DNA of 64,000 bases from positions 806,001 to 870,000 of the forward strand of contig NZ_QUOU01000001.1 of NCBI RefSeq assembly GCF_003390335.1, written 5' to 3'. Both the position numbers and the translations under genes were made by a program. A model generated the notes under the pieces. That model made no database searches. It was not told where the DNA came from and worked only from the letters and a program-made list of their open reading frames with translations. This stretch comes from Thalassotalea euphylliae (lineage in GTDB: Bacteria > Pseudomonadota > Gammaproteobacteria > Enterobacterales > Alteromonadaceae). Positions 35,908-45,082 of the stretch are shown one piece after another; position 1 is the first letter of the stretch, and the number at the start of each line of letters is the position of its first letter.

Positions 35908-37182
35908 ATGAACAAGCTGAACTTATTAATATTTTCGATTAACGCCTACTTACTCTTTAGCCCGGCGGCTATTGCCAAACTGCCTCCTGAAACATCACCT
36001 CAAATACAATCTAATCATGAGCCGGCCAGCACGAACCCAATTTTATCTACTGAAATAACCCAGATTATTGATGCTAAACCTAAATTTCGAGTGCCGCCCA
36101 AGTTTCCAGTTAATGAAGCGAAAAAGGGAGTTGATGGTTGGGTCAGGCTGAGCTTTATTGTCGAGCCTGACGGCACTACCAGTAATGTTGTTATTTTGGA
36201 ATCAACAGGGCGTAAGGGCTTTGAGCGAGCAGCTTTAAAGGCACTCAAACAATGGCAATATGAGCCAGCAATGGAAAATGGCAAGCCGATCCAACAGTGT
36301 AAAAATAGAGTCCAGCTATCGTTTTCGATGAATCGTGACAAAGACGGAGTGTCGAGACGCTTCTACAGCCTTTATAAGGATCTCGAACAAGCAATCGCAG
36401 ACCAAGAATCAGAGGAGGTTGATAGGCTAGCTGCGCGGCTTAAAGGTTTTGATATCAAAACCTTGCGGGAATCTTTTTACAAGTACCAGATAATGGCGAA
36501 GTATGCTGAATTTAAAGGCCATAAAGCTCAACAATTAAAGCATTTGACCAGTGCGTATGATTTTTCCAGTTCGAGAAAATTCTTTGAATACAAGCAAAGA
36601 CAAAAAGCGAGTCAAGTGGACGCCGTTGGTACGAAAAATTCTGAGTTAGAAGCAACAGAAAAACTGAGTGTTAAAGCACAAAATTATTACCATTTCCTCG
36701 ATGGCTCACTGTTTCCAGTATTACATGAAAAATTATTACTCGAACTCGACTTTGGCCGTGTTGGTGATGCCCTCAATTCTGTCGATAAGTTGTTGTTACT
36801 TTCCTCTGCCAAGCCTAATTGGCCGGCATACCAGCAGCAAAAACAAACGCTTATTGATTTTATTGCCAGCGATGCACCCATAATCACCCAAGGCAATATA
36901 GGCAAAAGAGACTTTTGGCAGCACACGCTAATTCGCAATGAATTTCAATTAACGGATGTCTCTGGTGAACTTCACAAATTGGACATACGTTGCCGAAATA
37001 AGCGTCATGTGTACACCGTTAATGACCAATCGGTGTGGAAAATTCCACAGAGTTGGCAGGGGTGTAATGTCCTCGTCTATGGTGACAACAATGCGAGCTT
37101 TAAATTAGTGGAGTTAAATCCAAGCAATACGGCTAAACAGGTGACGGAATCTGTTAGAGAACAGGTGAAAGAACAAGGCTAA
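35908..37182 (+). CDS. TonB-domain protein with a long C-terminal extension
   Basis: The ATG at 35908 is seven bases behind AAGGAG, giving 424 residues. A signal-type N-terminus (MNKLNLLIFSINAYLLFSPAAIA) is followed by a TonB C-terminal domain at about 55-145: KFPVNEAKKGVDGWVRLSFIV-type start, EPDGTTSNVVILES, ALKALKQWQYEPA. Classic TonB has this domain at its very end after a Pro-rich spacer. Here about 280 further residues follow, helical in character and then strand-rich, with two cysteines late. No ExbB/ExbD genes are nearby. It is probably a TonB-family periplasmic protein of other function. Confidence 0.8.
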   Translation: MNKLNLLIFSINAYLLFSPAAIAKLPPETSPQIQSNHEPASTNPILSTEITQIIDAKPKFRVPPKFPVNEAKKGVDGWVRLSFIVEPDGTTSNVVILESTGRKGFERAALKALKQWQYEPAMENGKPIQQCKNRVQLSFSMNRDKDGVSRRFYSLYKDLEQAIADQESEEVDRLAARLKGFDIKTLRESFYKYQIMAKYAEFKGHKAQQLKHLTSAYDFSSSRKFFEYKQRQKASQVDAVGTKNSELEATEKLSVKAQNYYHFLDGSLFPVLHEKLLLELDFGRVGDALNSVDKLLLLSSAKPNWPAYQQQKQTLIDFIASDAPIITQGNIGKRDFWQHTLIRNEFQLTDVSGELHKLDIRCRNKRHVYTVNDQSVWKIPQSWQGCNVLVYGDNNASFKLVELNPSNTAKQVTESVREQVKEQG

Positions 37183-37324
37183 TATCCAGTTAGATGCACG
37201 CTGTCGCATCCAAATGAAAGAGCGGTTTATCGCGATAACAAAAAAGTTGTAATAAAAATAAACAGCCAGCGACTAGTGAGTAGTAATCATTGATTGAACT
37301 GACTTTTATATTTGGGAGCTGGAT

Positions 37325-37600
37325 ATGGAAATTGTTGAAAAAACCTTGCTAATCTTCACCATAATGGCGGCTATTGTTGGGCTTGCTTGGTTAGATAAAC
37401 GTTTTGCTCTTGGGCTATCGGGGGGAATGAATTTAGGCGTTTCAGCCAATGCTAAAGGCTCTGCCAAAGATGCTGAGCTACAGCGCCAAATTGCAGAAAA
37501 ATCTCAAGAAGTAGAGTTGCTTAAACAACGTGTTGCAACTTTGGAGCGGATTGTGACCGATCCTGCCGAGCAATTAAAACGTGAAATAGATCGACTTTAA
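37325..37600 (+). CDS. Small membrane protein with coiled coil, PspB-like architecture
   Basis: The 91-residue product has one N-terminal membrane segment (TLLIFTIMAAIVGLAWL, about 7-23), a Gly/Ala-rich link and a C-terminal coiled coil ending LKQRVATLERIVTDPAEQLKREIDRL in overlapping heptads. The layout and the LERIVTD ending resemble PspB-type phage-shock proteins, but it is longer in the middle and has no pspA or pspC beside it. GGAG precedes the ATG. The YkvA-like gene follows 144 bases later. Confidence 0.7.
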   Translation: MEIVEKTLLIFTIMAAIVGLAWLDKRFALGLSGGMNLGVSANAKGSAKDAELQRQIAEKSQEVELLKQRVATLERIVTDPAEQLKREIDRL

Positions 37601-37744
37601 CTATTTGCTTGGTATTGGCTAACCCTGATGTCATCGGTATTTTTCAAGCTAGTTGGCGCTTAAATTTTTAACTTACACTACTTTTTAACCAGCTATGCTG
37701 TGTTAGAGTATATTGGCTAACCGAAAACAAAAAGGAAAAACGAA

Positions 37745-38293
37745 ATGGCATTTGAGGTAAGGTTTGAATTAAAAGATTCAGATTTAGCGCACTTTCGCGA
37801 AGTAATGAAAAAAGCGATCGAAGGTGCATCGCATTTAAGTGAACAAGAGATTCTAGCTAAGGCAAAAGAGTTGAGTGCTACCGTGCAAGCAGATGTGCCA
37901 GAGTTCGTCGCCGAGCGTCTGCGTAAGCTCGAAGTGTTAGTGACTATGGTTGAAGATGCACAGTGGAATATTGAAGGGGAAGAGCGGGCAAACGTATTAA
38001 GTGCATTAGCCTATTTTAGTGACCCACAAGATTTAGTACCTGATCACATTCCGGCATTAGGCTTTTTAGACGACGCCATTATGATTGAGCTAGTGGTTGA
38101 AGATTTACAAGACGATGTTGAAGCATTTGAAGAGTTTTGTGCTTACCGAGAGCGTGAGCAAGGCCGTGCTGGTGACAAAGAAATTACCACGGAAGACTGG
38201 TTAGATGCGAAACGCAGAGAGCTGCACAGCCGTATGCGTAATCGCCGCAGTTCACGTCGTGGTGGTCGTTCAGGTTTCCGTTCAATTTTTTAA
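37745..38293 (+). CDS. YkvA-like DUF1232 protein
   Basis: This 182-residue protein contains the DUF1232 core LSALAYFSDPQDLVPDHIP with ALGFLDDAIMIELV after it, at about 86-118. In other members this core is a short membrane-associated hairpin; here it is not strongly hydrophobic. The N-terminus is a charged helical region and the C-terminus is an Arg/Ser-rich tail (about 160-182) that may bind nucleic acid or membrane. Its function is unknown. It has AAGGA upstream and a long terminator downstream. Confidence 0.85.
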   Translation: MAFEVRFELKDSDLAHFREVMKKAIEGASHLSEQEILAKAKELSATVQADVPEFVAERLRKLEVLVTMVEDAQWNIEGEERANVLSALAYFSDPQDLVPDHIPALGFLDDAIMIELVVEDLQDDVEAFEEFCAYREREQGRAGDKEITTEDWLDAKRRELHSRMRNRRSSRRGGRSGFRSIF

Positions 38294-38324
38294 GCTACTG
38301 CTTATTTGAACCAAAGATAAAATA

Positions 38325-38366
38325 AAAGGCCTCGATTTCATAAGAAATCGAGGCCTTTGTTTTTTG
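38325..38366. terminator. Strong bidirectional terminator between the YkvA-like gene and slyD
   Basis: Fifteen-base perfect arms (AAAGGCCTCGATTTC and its complement) surround an ATAA loop, followed by GTTTTTTG rightward. It serves both convergent genes. Confidence 0.93.
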
Positions 38367-38396
38367 TACTGCCGCTATAGCGCAGCGCTTGGAGCG

Positions 38397-38906
38397 CTAT
38401 TCACAGCCGCAGCTATCACCACAGCCGCCTGCTTCGCTGTTTTCGCCATGCACATGGCCGTGCTCAAGCTCTTCGGCAGTGGCTTCACGTACTTCTAGAA
38501 TTTCTACATCGAAGTGCAGATCAATACCTGCTAGTGGGTGGTTACCATCAACGGTGATCTCTTCGTCAGTCACTTCAACAACAATCACCGTTTGTTCACC
38601 TTCGTCAGTGGTCGCGCGCAGCTGCATACCCACTTGTAAATCATCAACACCTTCCATCACGGCTTTTGGCACGGTTTGCACGTATTCATCAAAGCGCTCA
38701 CCGTAGGCGAGGTCGGCGGCGACATCAACTTCGAACGTATCACCTGCTGCTCGGCCATCCAGTGCTTGCTCAAGACCAGGAATTAAATAGCCCGTACCTT
38801 GAATAATATTGAGTGGTTCGTGATCGTAAGAGCTGTCGATCAATGTCCCTTCACTGTCTGATACTGCGTAGTGAAGTTTAACAACTGCATTGTTTGAGAT
38901 TTTCAT
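38397..38906 (-). CDS. slyD: SlyD FKBP-type peptidyl-prolyl isomerase
   Basis: SlyD is a cytoplasmic prolyl isomerase and chaperone that also binds nickel for hydrogenase maturation. The 169-residue protein has the split FKBP domain (VVKLHYAVSDSEGTLIDSS, then IIQGTGYLIPGLEQAL) with an IF insert at about 75-120 and a C-terminal metal-binding tail with His and Cys: HGHVHGE and CGDSCGCE. The tail is shorter than in E. coli. No hydrogenase genes are nearby, so the chaperone role is more likely to matter here. Confidence 0.95.
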   Translation of the reverse strand: MKISNNAVVKLHYAVSDSEGTLIDSSYDHEPLNIIQGTGYLIPGLEQALDGRAAGDTFEVDVAADLAYGERFDEYVQTVPKAVMEGVDDLQVGMQLRATTDEGEQTVIVVEVTDEEITVDGNHPLAGIDLHFDVEILEVREATAEELEHGHVHGENSEAGGCGDSCGCE

Positions 38907-38970
38907 AAAATTAAAGCGCTCGTTAAGTAAGTAAATAGTGTGAATAAAACTAAGTGTTTGTCACTGGGTG

Positions 38971-39945
38971 TTATTCATCTGCATTCTGTGTGTTTTCGTA
39001 TGGTAGTGCGGTTAAAACAAGTTTAACATCGTCATTATCTTTGACCCTAAGCACGTCGCTGTCAGACAGTTCATTGGCAACCACGGCCTGAATATAAAGT
39101 TCACCAGTATCAGCCTGATAGCTAGCAAGTACATCACCACCTGTTCGCCAGTTCTCAGCCATTTGCTTTTCAATGGCTAGCGCTGAGGTGAATTGTGATT
39201 GGCTATGACCCGTTAACAATGCCATCATTTTCTTGTTTTTACCTAAGTACTGCATACGGGCGACGGTTTCTTGGCCTAAGTAGCAGCCTTTGGTAAAGCT
39301 AATGCCAGCTAGTTTATCGAGGTTCAGCATTTGTGGCACGTATTTGGCGACTGTGGTTTCACTGAGTTGCGGGAAACCTTCGCTAATTTCTAATAATTGC
39401 CAAGCTTGGCTGTTAAGCGGCTCGGCATCAATACCGTTTAATAGCTGAGCGGTGTCCTCTGCTGTTGCTACCACTAAATAGCGGGCAATGTTTCCAGCTA
39501 AGTAAACGATACTCGTGTGTTGATAGGTAACAACGGGGGTTTGTGCATCGGGTAATTGGCCCACTTGTGCTGCCAGTTGTTGGCTCGTTTGTTCACCAAC
39601 CAAGCAAGTAAATTTAAGGCTTGTTACCTCGCTAATGTTCACTTTGGCGAAGACACCAAATTTTTGTAATTCTGCCAGCGAACTTTTTATTGAGTTTTCT
39701 GGTTGTACCAGTAATAACGCCCCTTGATGCGTTATCAGCCTAAATACTGACAGAACTTTACCTTTGGCATCGCAATGGGCGCCGTGCTGCAAGTGGTGCG
39801 CTTGCTGCTCGTTGACATCACAAGTAACTTGCCCTTGTAAGTACTTTTGTTGCTCTTCGCCTTCAAGTTTTATCGCTGAAAGCTGCGGTAGTGGTATAAC
39901 AAAGTTCTGCGGCAAGTTTGAAAGATTGGGTAATGCTGAGCTCAT
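38971..39945 (-). CDS. ygfZ: YgfZ folate-binding Fe-S maintenance protein
   Basis: YgfZ is a GcvT-like tetrahydrofolate-binding protein needed for activity of some Fe-S enzymes such as MiaB. From ATG 39945 it has 324 residues; the TTG at 39963 is less likely. The hallmark motif KGCYLGQE with its conserved Cys (near 225-232) is present, along with the N-terminal LEGEEQQKYLQGQVTCDV. It diverges from sdhE-ygfX, the usual arrangement in gammaproteobacteria. Confidence 0.94.
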   Translation of the reverse strand: MSSALPNLSNLPQNFVIPLPQLSAIKLEGEEQQKYLQGQVTCDVNEQQAHHLQHGAHCDAKGKVLSVFRLITHQGALLLVQPENSIKSSLAELQKFGVFAKVNISEVTSLKFTCLVGEQTSQQLAAQVGQLPDAQTPVVTYQHTSIVYLAGNIARYLVVATAEDTAQLLNGIDAEPLNSQAWQLLEISEGFPQLSETTVAKYVPQMLNLDKLAGISFTKGCYLGQETVARMQYLGKNKKMMALLTGHSQSQFTSALAIEKQMAENWRTGGDVLASYQADTGELYIQAVVANELSDSDVLRVKDNDDVKLVLTALPYENTQNADE

Positions 39946-40073
39946 GTGGTGATTAATGCACAAAATTAGGTTTGAAATACAAGTATAGGCAGATTCAAAA
40001 AAAACAAGCGAAAGCCGAGACTTTATTTGTCAAATTGGTAGAATGCAGCTAGTTTGAATGTGAAGGAAAAAAA

Positions 40074-40325
40074 ATGTCGTTAGCTAAAAATAAAGCGCGC
40101 CTAAAGTGGGCATGTCGCCGTGGTATGTTGGAACTTGACGTATTGTTTATGCCATTTGTGGAAAACGCTTACGACGACTTAACTGACGAGCACAAGCGCG
40201 AATTTGAACGTTTATTAGAATGTGACGACCCGGAGCTTTTTGCTTGGTTTATGGGACACGAGGAATGTGAAGACCCGGCACTCAAGGAAATCGTGCAAAT
40301 TATTCTTAACCGCATCAAAGTGTGA
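40074..40325 (+). CDS. sdhE: SdhE succinate dehydrogenase flavinylation factor
   Basis: SdhE (YgfY) helps attach FAD covalently to SdhA and FrdA. The 83-residue protein has the conserved RRGMLELD motif (about 15-22), with the Gly and Glu that contact the flavoprotein, in a five-helix fold. Length is standard. AAGGAAA precedes the ATG. Its stop overlaps the frame of the ygfX-like gene, so the two are coupled. Confidence 0.95.
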   Translation: MSLAKNKARLKWACRRGMLELDVLFMPFVENAYDDLTDEHKREFERLLECDDPELFAWFMGHEECEDPALKEIVQIILNRIKV

Positions 40326-40326
40326 T

Positions 40327-40800
40327 ATTTGCTACACACCAATAAAAGTTAATTGGTTACTCGCTGTTGGCTGTGTGTTGCTGGCAGCTTGCTACCTTAT
40401 TTTTCGTTATGCGCAAACCGCGCTGTGGCTCTGGCAGGCGCTATTCGTTTTGGCGCTATTAAGTGCCATACTGTTTTATCTTACGCGGCAATGGTTTTAC
40501 GCATCAGGCGCTGAGCACTTAACCGTGATACTGCCTGATCATGAAATCTGTTGGCGTAATAAAATCTATGTGCTTGATAGTGCAAGCCGGCTGAGCTTCT
40601 TGGGCTTCTGGCTAGTCTTAAATGATCAGACAGAGCGAGCGCTTGGTAGCGTGAATAGTGGCGTAAAAATGCCGCTAAGTATCAAGAATTTGCGCAAGCC
40701 TAAACGGTATAGCGAATTGTTTATCCAGCGCCGTCAGCTAAATTATCAACAGACATGCTATTTGAGTTATTTAATTAAAGCGGCGCAAAAGCACCGCTAA
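40327..40800 (+). CDS. YgfX/CptA-like membrane protein with an unclear start
   Basis: The frame continues sdhE's operon. Two membrane segments (VNWLLAVGCVLLAACYLIF and LWLWQALFVLALLSAILFYL) are followed by a strand-rich soluble domain (HLTVILPDHEICWRNKIYVLD, then LSFLGFWLVLND), the layout of YgfX/CptA, which binds SdhE and has been described as a toxin affecting cell division in E. coli. No ATG, GTG or TTG falls between the sdhE stop and the first membrane segment. The coordinates use the rare codon ATT at 40327 (157 residues). ATG 40222 or GTG 40267, inside sdhE, are the alternatives. Confidence 0.75.
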   Translation: MCYTPIKVNWLLAVGCVLLAACYLIFRYAQTALWLWQALFVLALLSAILFYLTRQWFYASGAEHLTVILPDHEICWRNKIYVLDSASRLSFLGFWLVLNDQTERALGSVNSGVKMPLSIKNLRKPKRYSELFIQRRQLNYQQTCYLSYLIKAAQKHR

Positions 40801-40806
40801 ATAGTC

Positions 40807-42447
40807 TTACTTTTTATCACTGATATGAGCTTGATCAGACTCATCTGGTGATAATACGGTATTACCTGACGAGGGGGATAACTCAGGGTAGTCTAGTGTG
40901 TAATGCAAGCCACGGCTTTCTTTGCGCAGTAGCGCGCTTTTGATAATCAATTCCGCGACTTGCACTAAGTTTCTCAGCTCAAGTAAGTTATTACTGACAC
41001 GGAAGTTTTGATAATACTCATCAATTTCCCGTTGGAGTAACTCAACGCGATGTAAGGCGCGCTCCAAGCGTTTAGTGGTGCGCACAATACCAACGTAATC
41101 CCACATAAATAAGCGCAACTCATGCCAGTTGTGCTGAATCACCACTTCTTCGTCTGAATCCGTTACACGACTTTCATCCCATTTGGGGAGCTTTAAGTAT
41201 TTCTGCGGTGTTTTTAGGTGGTTAGCGATGTCGCTTGCTGCGGCACGAGCAAAAACTAAACATTCTAATAAAGAGTTACTCGCCATGCGGTTGGCACCGT
41301 GTAAGCCAGTGTAAGCCACTTCACCAATAGCGTAGAGGTTATCGACATCAGTGCGCCCATGCTTATCAATCATTACGCCACCACAAGTATAATGCGCGGC
41401 AGGAACAACAGGAATAGGTTGCTTGGTCATATCAATGCCCAGCGACATCGTTTTTTGATAAATCGTCGGGAAATGCTGCTTAATAAAGTCCGCTGGCTTG
41501 TGGCTAATATCAAGATACATGCAATCGGCACCTAGGCGCTTCATTTCATAATCGATAGCACGCGCGACGATGTCGCGGGGGGCTAATTCAGCACGTTCGT
41601 CAAATTCAGGCATAAAGCGACTGCCATTAGGGCGGCGTAAAATAGCGCCTTCGCCACGTAGTGCCTCTGTCAGCAAAAATGTGCCAGCATCAGGGTGGTA
41701 CAAACAGGTTGGATGGAACTGATTAAACTCCATGTTGGCCACGCGACAGCCCGCCCGCCAAGCCATCGCAACCCCGTCACCACTCGCCACATCAGGGTTT
41801 GAGGTATATTGATAAACCTTGCTGGCGCCACCAGTGGCTAATATCGTTTTACGCGCGTGAATCGTTTCTACTTTTTCACTGTTGCGGTTCCAGATATACG
41901 CACCGACACAGGCTTTTTCGCCGTTTTGGTCATGGTTAACAGTTTGTTCATGGCTAATTAGGTCAATAGCATTGTAGCGCTCAAACACGCGAATGCGGTT
42001 ATGTTGTTTGATCCGTGACGATAATGTTTCTTGAACTGCTTGGCCAGTGGCATCGGCTGAATGCAAAATGCGGCGATGACTATGGCCACCTTCGCGCGTT
42101 AAGTGATATTTAGCATCACCACTGCTATCTTGTTCTTGGTCAAACTCAACACCTTGCTCAATGAGCCATTCTAAACAAGCCTTGGCGTTTTCTGCGGTAA
42201 AGCGCACGACATCTTCTTCACAAATGCCTGCGCCCGCAATTAATGTATCTTGTACATGAGAGTCAATACTGTCGTTTTCATCGAAAACCGCAGCAATACC
42301 GCCTTGAGCATAAAACGTTGAGCCTTCGTTAATTGGCCCTTTACTCAACACGATTACATCGGCGTTCTTTGCGAGATGCAGCGCGAGTGTTAACCCTGCC
42401 GCACCACTGCCGATAATTAACACGTCACAATTGTGCTGTTTGCTCAT
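40807..42447 (-). CDS. nadB: L-aspartate oxidase
   Basis: NadB oxidises L-aspartate to iminoaspartate with FAD, the first step of NAD synthesis, and can use fumarate as acceptor. The 546-residue protein has the FAD-binding [14 protein letters not shown] at about 13-26, the [12 protein letters not shown] loop, [13 protein letters not shown], the [20 protein letters not shown] segment and the helical C-terminal domain. Length is normal. It is convergent with ygfX and divergent from rpoE, the arrangement seen in E. coli and Vibrio. Confidence 0.97.
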   Translation of the reverse strand: MSKQHNCDVLIIGSGAAGLTLALHLAKNADVIVLSKGPINEGSTFYAQGGIAAVFDENDSIDSHVQDTLIAGAGICEEDVVRFTAENAKACLEWLIEQGVEFDQEQDSSGDAKYHLTREGGHSHRRILHSADATGQAVQETLSSRIKQHNRIRVFERYNAIDLISHEQTVNHDQNGEKACVGAYIWNRNSEKVETIHARKTILATGGASKVYQYTSNPDVASGDGVAMAWRAGCRVANMEFNQFHPTCLYHPDAGTFLLTEALRGEGAILRRPNGSRFMPEFDERAELAPRDIVARAIDYEMKRLGADCMYLDISHKPADFIKQHFPTIYQKTMSLGIDMTKQPIPVVPAAHYTCGGVMIDKHGRTDVDNLYAIGEVAYTGLHGANRMASNSLLECLVFARAAASDIANHLKTPQKYLKLPKWDESRVTDSDEEVVIQHNWHELRLFMWDYVGIVRTTKRLERALHRVELLQREIDEYYQNFRVSNNLLELRNLVQVAELIIKSALLRKESRGLHYTLDYPELSPSSGNTVLSPDESDQAHISDKK

Positions 42448-42614
42448 AATGCTCTCTATTTAATTGCTTTTTACCGCCCAAACGGGTGGTTGAAGGTGTA
42501 AAAATCACAATATTACGTTACTCTAAGTGCAACGGATTTTAGCGTGTAACTGGCTGGTCGAATAGTCAAAGCTGTTGGTTATTCGCTCAATTAACAATTT
42601 TTTTCGATTTTTTC

Positions 42615-42642
42615 GAACTTTATCGCAAGAGTACAGTCATAA
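42615..42642 (+). promoter_or_regulatory. Sigma-E promoter of the rpoE operon
   Basis: GAACTT (42615-42620) and TCATAA (42637-42642) are separated by 16 bases, matching the GGAACTT-N16-TCTAA type sigma-E consensus. It sits about 60 bases before the rpoE start and predicts autoregulation. Its position also rules out the upstream open start at 42575. Confidence 0.75.
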
Positions 42643-42703
42643 CAGTTGCGTTTGTCATGAGCCAGATGTTGAGTTAAGTAGTTTTGTAGGAGATATGGCT
42701 CAT

Positions 42704-43282
42704 ATGAGCGAACAGTTAATCGATCAGGAATTGGTCGAGAGAGTACAACGTGGAGACAAAGGGGCTTTTAATTTACTGGTTACCAAGTATCAATCAAAAG
42801 TCGCTAGCTTGGTTGGACGTTATGTCAAAAATCAAGCAGATGTGCCAGATATTGTCCAAGAAGCATTTATCAAAGCGTATCGGGCACTACCTAACTTTCG
42901 TGGGGAAAGTGCGTTTTATACCTGGTTATACCGAATCGCCGTGAACTGCTCGAAAAACCATATGGTGGCGGGTAGTCGCAAACCACCTAGCTCTGATGTT
43001 GAGGTGGAAGAAGCCGAATTTTACGAAGGCGGCGATGCGCTAAGAGAAAACGCTTCACCAGAGCGCATGTTGTTAACCGATGAAATCAGACGCGTCGTGT
43101 TTGAAACCATGGAGCAATTGCCGGAAGACTTGCGCTTAGCCATTAATTTTAGAGAAATTGAAGGGCTGAGCTACGAAGAAATTGCCACCATTATGGAGTG
43201 CCCCGTGGGGACGGTAAGGTCGCGCATCTTCCGGGCGCGAGACGCAATAGATAAAAAGATTAGCCCTTTGCTCAAGCGCTAA
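42704..43282 (+). CDS. rpoE: Sigma-E envelope stress sigma factor
   Basis: RpoE directs transcription of outer-membrane and periplasmic repair genes. ATG 42704, about 11 bases behind AGGAG, gives 192 residues starting MSEQLIDQELVERVQRGDK, the usual length. Region 2 is seen in DIVQEAFIKAYRALPNFRGE and FYTWLYRIAVN, and region 4 in GLSYEEIATIMECPVGTVRS. It leads rpoE-rseABC behind its own sigma-E promoter. It is held inactive by RseA until DegS and RseP cut RseA. Confidence 0.97.
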   Translation: MSEQLIDQELVERVQRGDKGAFNLLVTKYQSKVASLVGRYVKNQADVPDIVQEAFIKAYRALPNFRGESAFYTWLYRIAVNCSKNHMVAGSRKPPSSDVEVEEAEFYEGGDALRENASPERMLLTDEIRRVVFETMEQLPEDLRLAINFREIEGLSYEEIATIMECPVGTVRSRIFRARDAIDKKISPLLKR

Positions 43283-43402
43283 AATAGGAAAAGTAAAGTT
43301 AGCGAGCAGCAAGGTTAGCAAAGACGTTAACCGCTAATCAGTAAAAGATATTCAGCAAGAACCATTCAGCGCGATAAGGTGCGCTAAACAAAAGGTGTTT
43401 TT

Positions 43403-44023
43403 ATGAGTGATAATAAGTTTGAAACCGTCTCAGGTATCATTGACAGCTACCAGCAAGACGTTGAAAAACTTGATAGTGTGTTGGCTGATAGTGATGCAGC
43501 TGAGCGCTGGCAGAACTATCATCTAATTGGTGATGTGTTAAGAGAAGAAACACCAAAAGCCATGTCGCTTGATTTATCAACACAAATTGCGACAGCCATA
43601 GCCGATGAGCCAACTGTATTAGCCCCTAAACGCCGTACTTTCGTTGCTGCTGCCAAAGCCAAAGTAGTACAGTTTGGCAAGCCATTTGGACAAGTCGCCA
43701 TTGCTGCTTCTGCTGCCGGCTTGATGATCTTAGGTGTGCAACAAACGAATGTGGCTGACAATGAAGTGATCACGCCAGCGCAACAAGTCATTCAAACAAC
43801 CCCTTTTGCTGGTGTCGCAGATCCGGTGAGCTTAAACTACCAAACCACAGATCGCGCTGCGCAAAAGCAGGCATATTTAGAGCAACAACGTCGCTTTCAA
43901 GCATTGCTGACAGATCATCAACAGCAAGTTAAGTTAAGTGCTGTAACGAAAAATGAGCAAAAACAAGACGCTGTGCCAGCGCCAGCATCATCAGAGAACA
44001 AGGCTCAAGATACTCCTCAATGA
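43403..44023 (+). CDS. rseA: RseA anti-sigma-E factor
   Basis: RseA is an inner-membrane protein whose cytoplasmic domain binds RpoE and whose periplasmic end binds RseB. The 206-residue protein has an N-terminal sigma-binding domain (DSVLADSDAAERWQNYHLIGD, DVLREETP), one membrane segment at about 95-111 (VAIAASAAGLMILGVQQ) and a Gln-rich periplasmic tail. It diverges in sequence from E. coli but has the right topology and place. Its stop overlaps the rseB ATG by four bases. Confidence 0.93.
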   Translation: MSDNKFETVSGIIDSYQQDVEKLDSVLADSDAAERWQNYHLIGDVLREETPKAMSLDLSTQIATAIADEPTVLAPKRRTFVAAAKAKVVQFGKPFGQVAIAASAAGLMILGVQQTNVADNEVITPAQQVIQTTPFAGVADPVSLNYQTTDRAAQKQAYLEQQRRFQALLTDHQQQVKLSAVTKNEQKQDAVPAPASSENKAQDTPQ

Positions 44024-44994
44024 AACTAATCAGTTGTATGTTACTGCTGTTAAGCACAAGCTTTTCAGCGGTGGCAATGGAAAGTGAACAAGCTCAGTCT
44101 TGGCTAAAGCGCCTTTCCGATTCACTCAATAACCTCAATTTCACCACTTCTTTTGTTGTTGTTAAAAATAACCAAGCAGAGCCTTATCACTGGTTTCACG
44201 GTATTGGTAGCGACAAACAGCAATTAGAAATATTATCCTTACTCAATGGCCCAAGACGAGATGTACTGCGCCGTGGTGAAATTGTTAGCTATATAGAACC
44301 AGAATTACCGCCGTATTCGGTGTCAGCGAGCCATATCAGTGGCCCTATTCCTGCGATTTTCAGTCAAGACGTGTCACGCTTGGAAGAAAATTACGAGTTT
44401 ATTTCGGTGGGACGTAGCCGTGTTTTGGGGAAATCAGCTCAGCTTATTCGCATTGTTGCCCGAGATGGTCACCGATTAGGTCACTGGCTGTGGTTAGACA
44501 TGGATACTGGCCTGCCGCTGAAAATGGCGTTGATTACCCGTAAAGGCCAATTGTTAGAGCAAATTCAATTTACGCACTTGGAAATTACTGAGCAACCGTC
44601 GGAAAGTTTAAAACAGCTAGCCAGTGCTGAGTTGCCACAAGTGCTAGCCTTACCGGATAGCAAGCAACAAACGTTTGCTTGGCAAGTGAACTGGTTACCC
44701 GCAGGTTTTGAACGAGTCAGTGCTAATCGCCATCGCATCGCTAACACAAAACAGCCAGTTGAATTTATGCTATTTAATGACGGATTAGTGGATATTTCTG
44801 TTTACGTGAACCCAAGTCAGGAAAAGCAACGAGCTGTTGAGTTTGTCATGAACGGTGCAACTGTCATCTTAAACCAGATAACGAATGGTATTGAGGTCAG
44901 TGTTGTTGGTAAAATACCATCAGCAACGGCTAAAGCAATTGCAGATTCAGTGGCACTGAATGGCTCAAATCAAACAGATGCAGGTGCTCAGTAG
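44020..44994 (+). CDS. rseB: RseB periplasmic sigma-E regulator
   Basis: RseB binds RseA in the periplasm and shields it from DegS until lipopolysaccharide or lipoprotein signals release it. The 324-residue protein has a signal peptide (about 1-19), the LolA/LolB-like first domain (LKRLSDSLNNLNFTTSFVVV to the middle) and a C-terminal domain (WLPAGFERVSANRHR, FMLFNDGLVDISVYV). The length matches the family. It is coupled to rseA by an ATGA overlap. Confidence 0.95.
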   Translation: MKLISCMLLLLSTSFSAVAMESEQAQSWLKRLSDSLNNLNFTTSFVVVKNNQAEPYHWFHGIGSDKQQLEILSLLNGPRRDVLRRGEIVSYIEPELPPYSVSASHISGPIPAIFSQDVSRLEENYEFISVGRSRVLGKSAQLIRIVARDGHRLGHWLWLDMDTGLPLKMALITRKGQLLEQIQFTHLEITEQPSESLKQLASAELPQVLALPDSKQQTFAWQVNWLPAGFERVSANRHRIANTKQPVEFMLFNDGLVDISVYVNPSQEKQRAVEFVMNGATVILNQITNGIEVSVVGKIPSATAKAIADSVALNGSNQTDAGAQ

Positions 44995-45082
44995 CTAAAA
45001 AGTCAGTAAAAAGCTCACCAAACAAGAGCTCCAAAAACGTTCAGTAAAGGGTTAAGAGACAACATAGAGTGGACAACGAATA

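Noticed and set aside
38389..38706. A 105-codon frame antisense to slyD
   Set aside because: slyD is unmistakable on the other strand, and this frame is Ser/Pro-rich noise from its codons.
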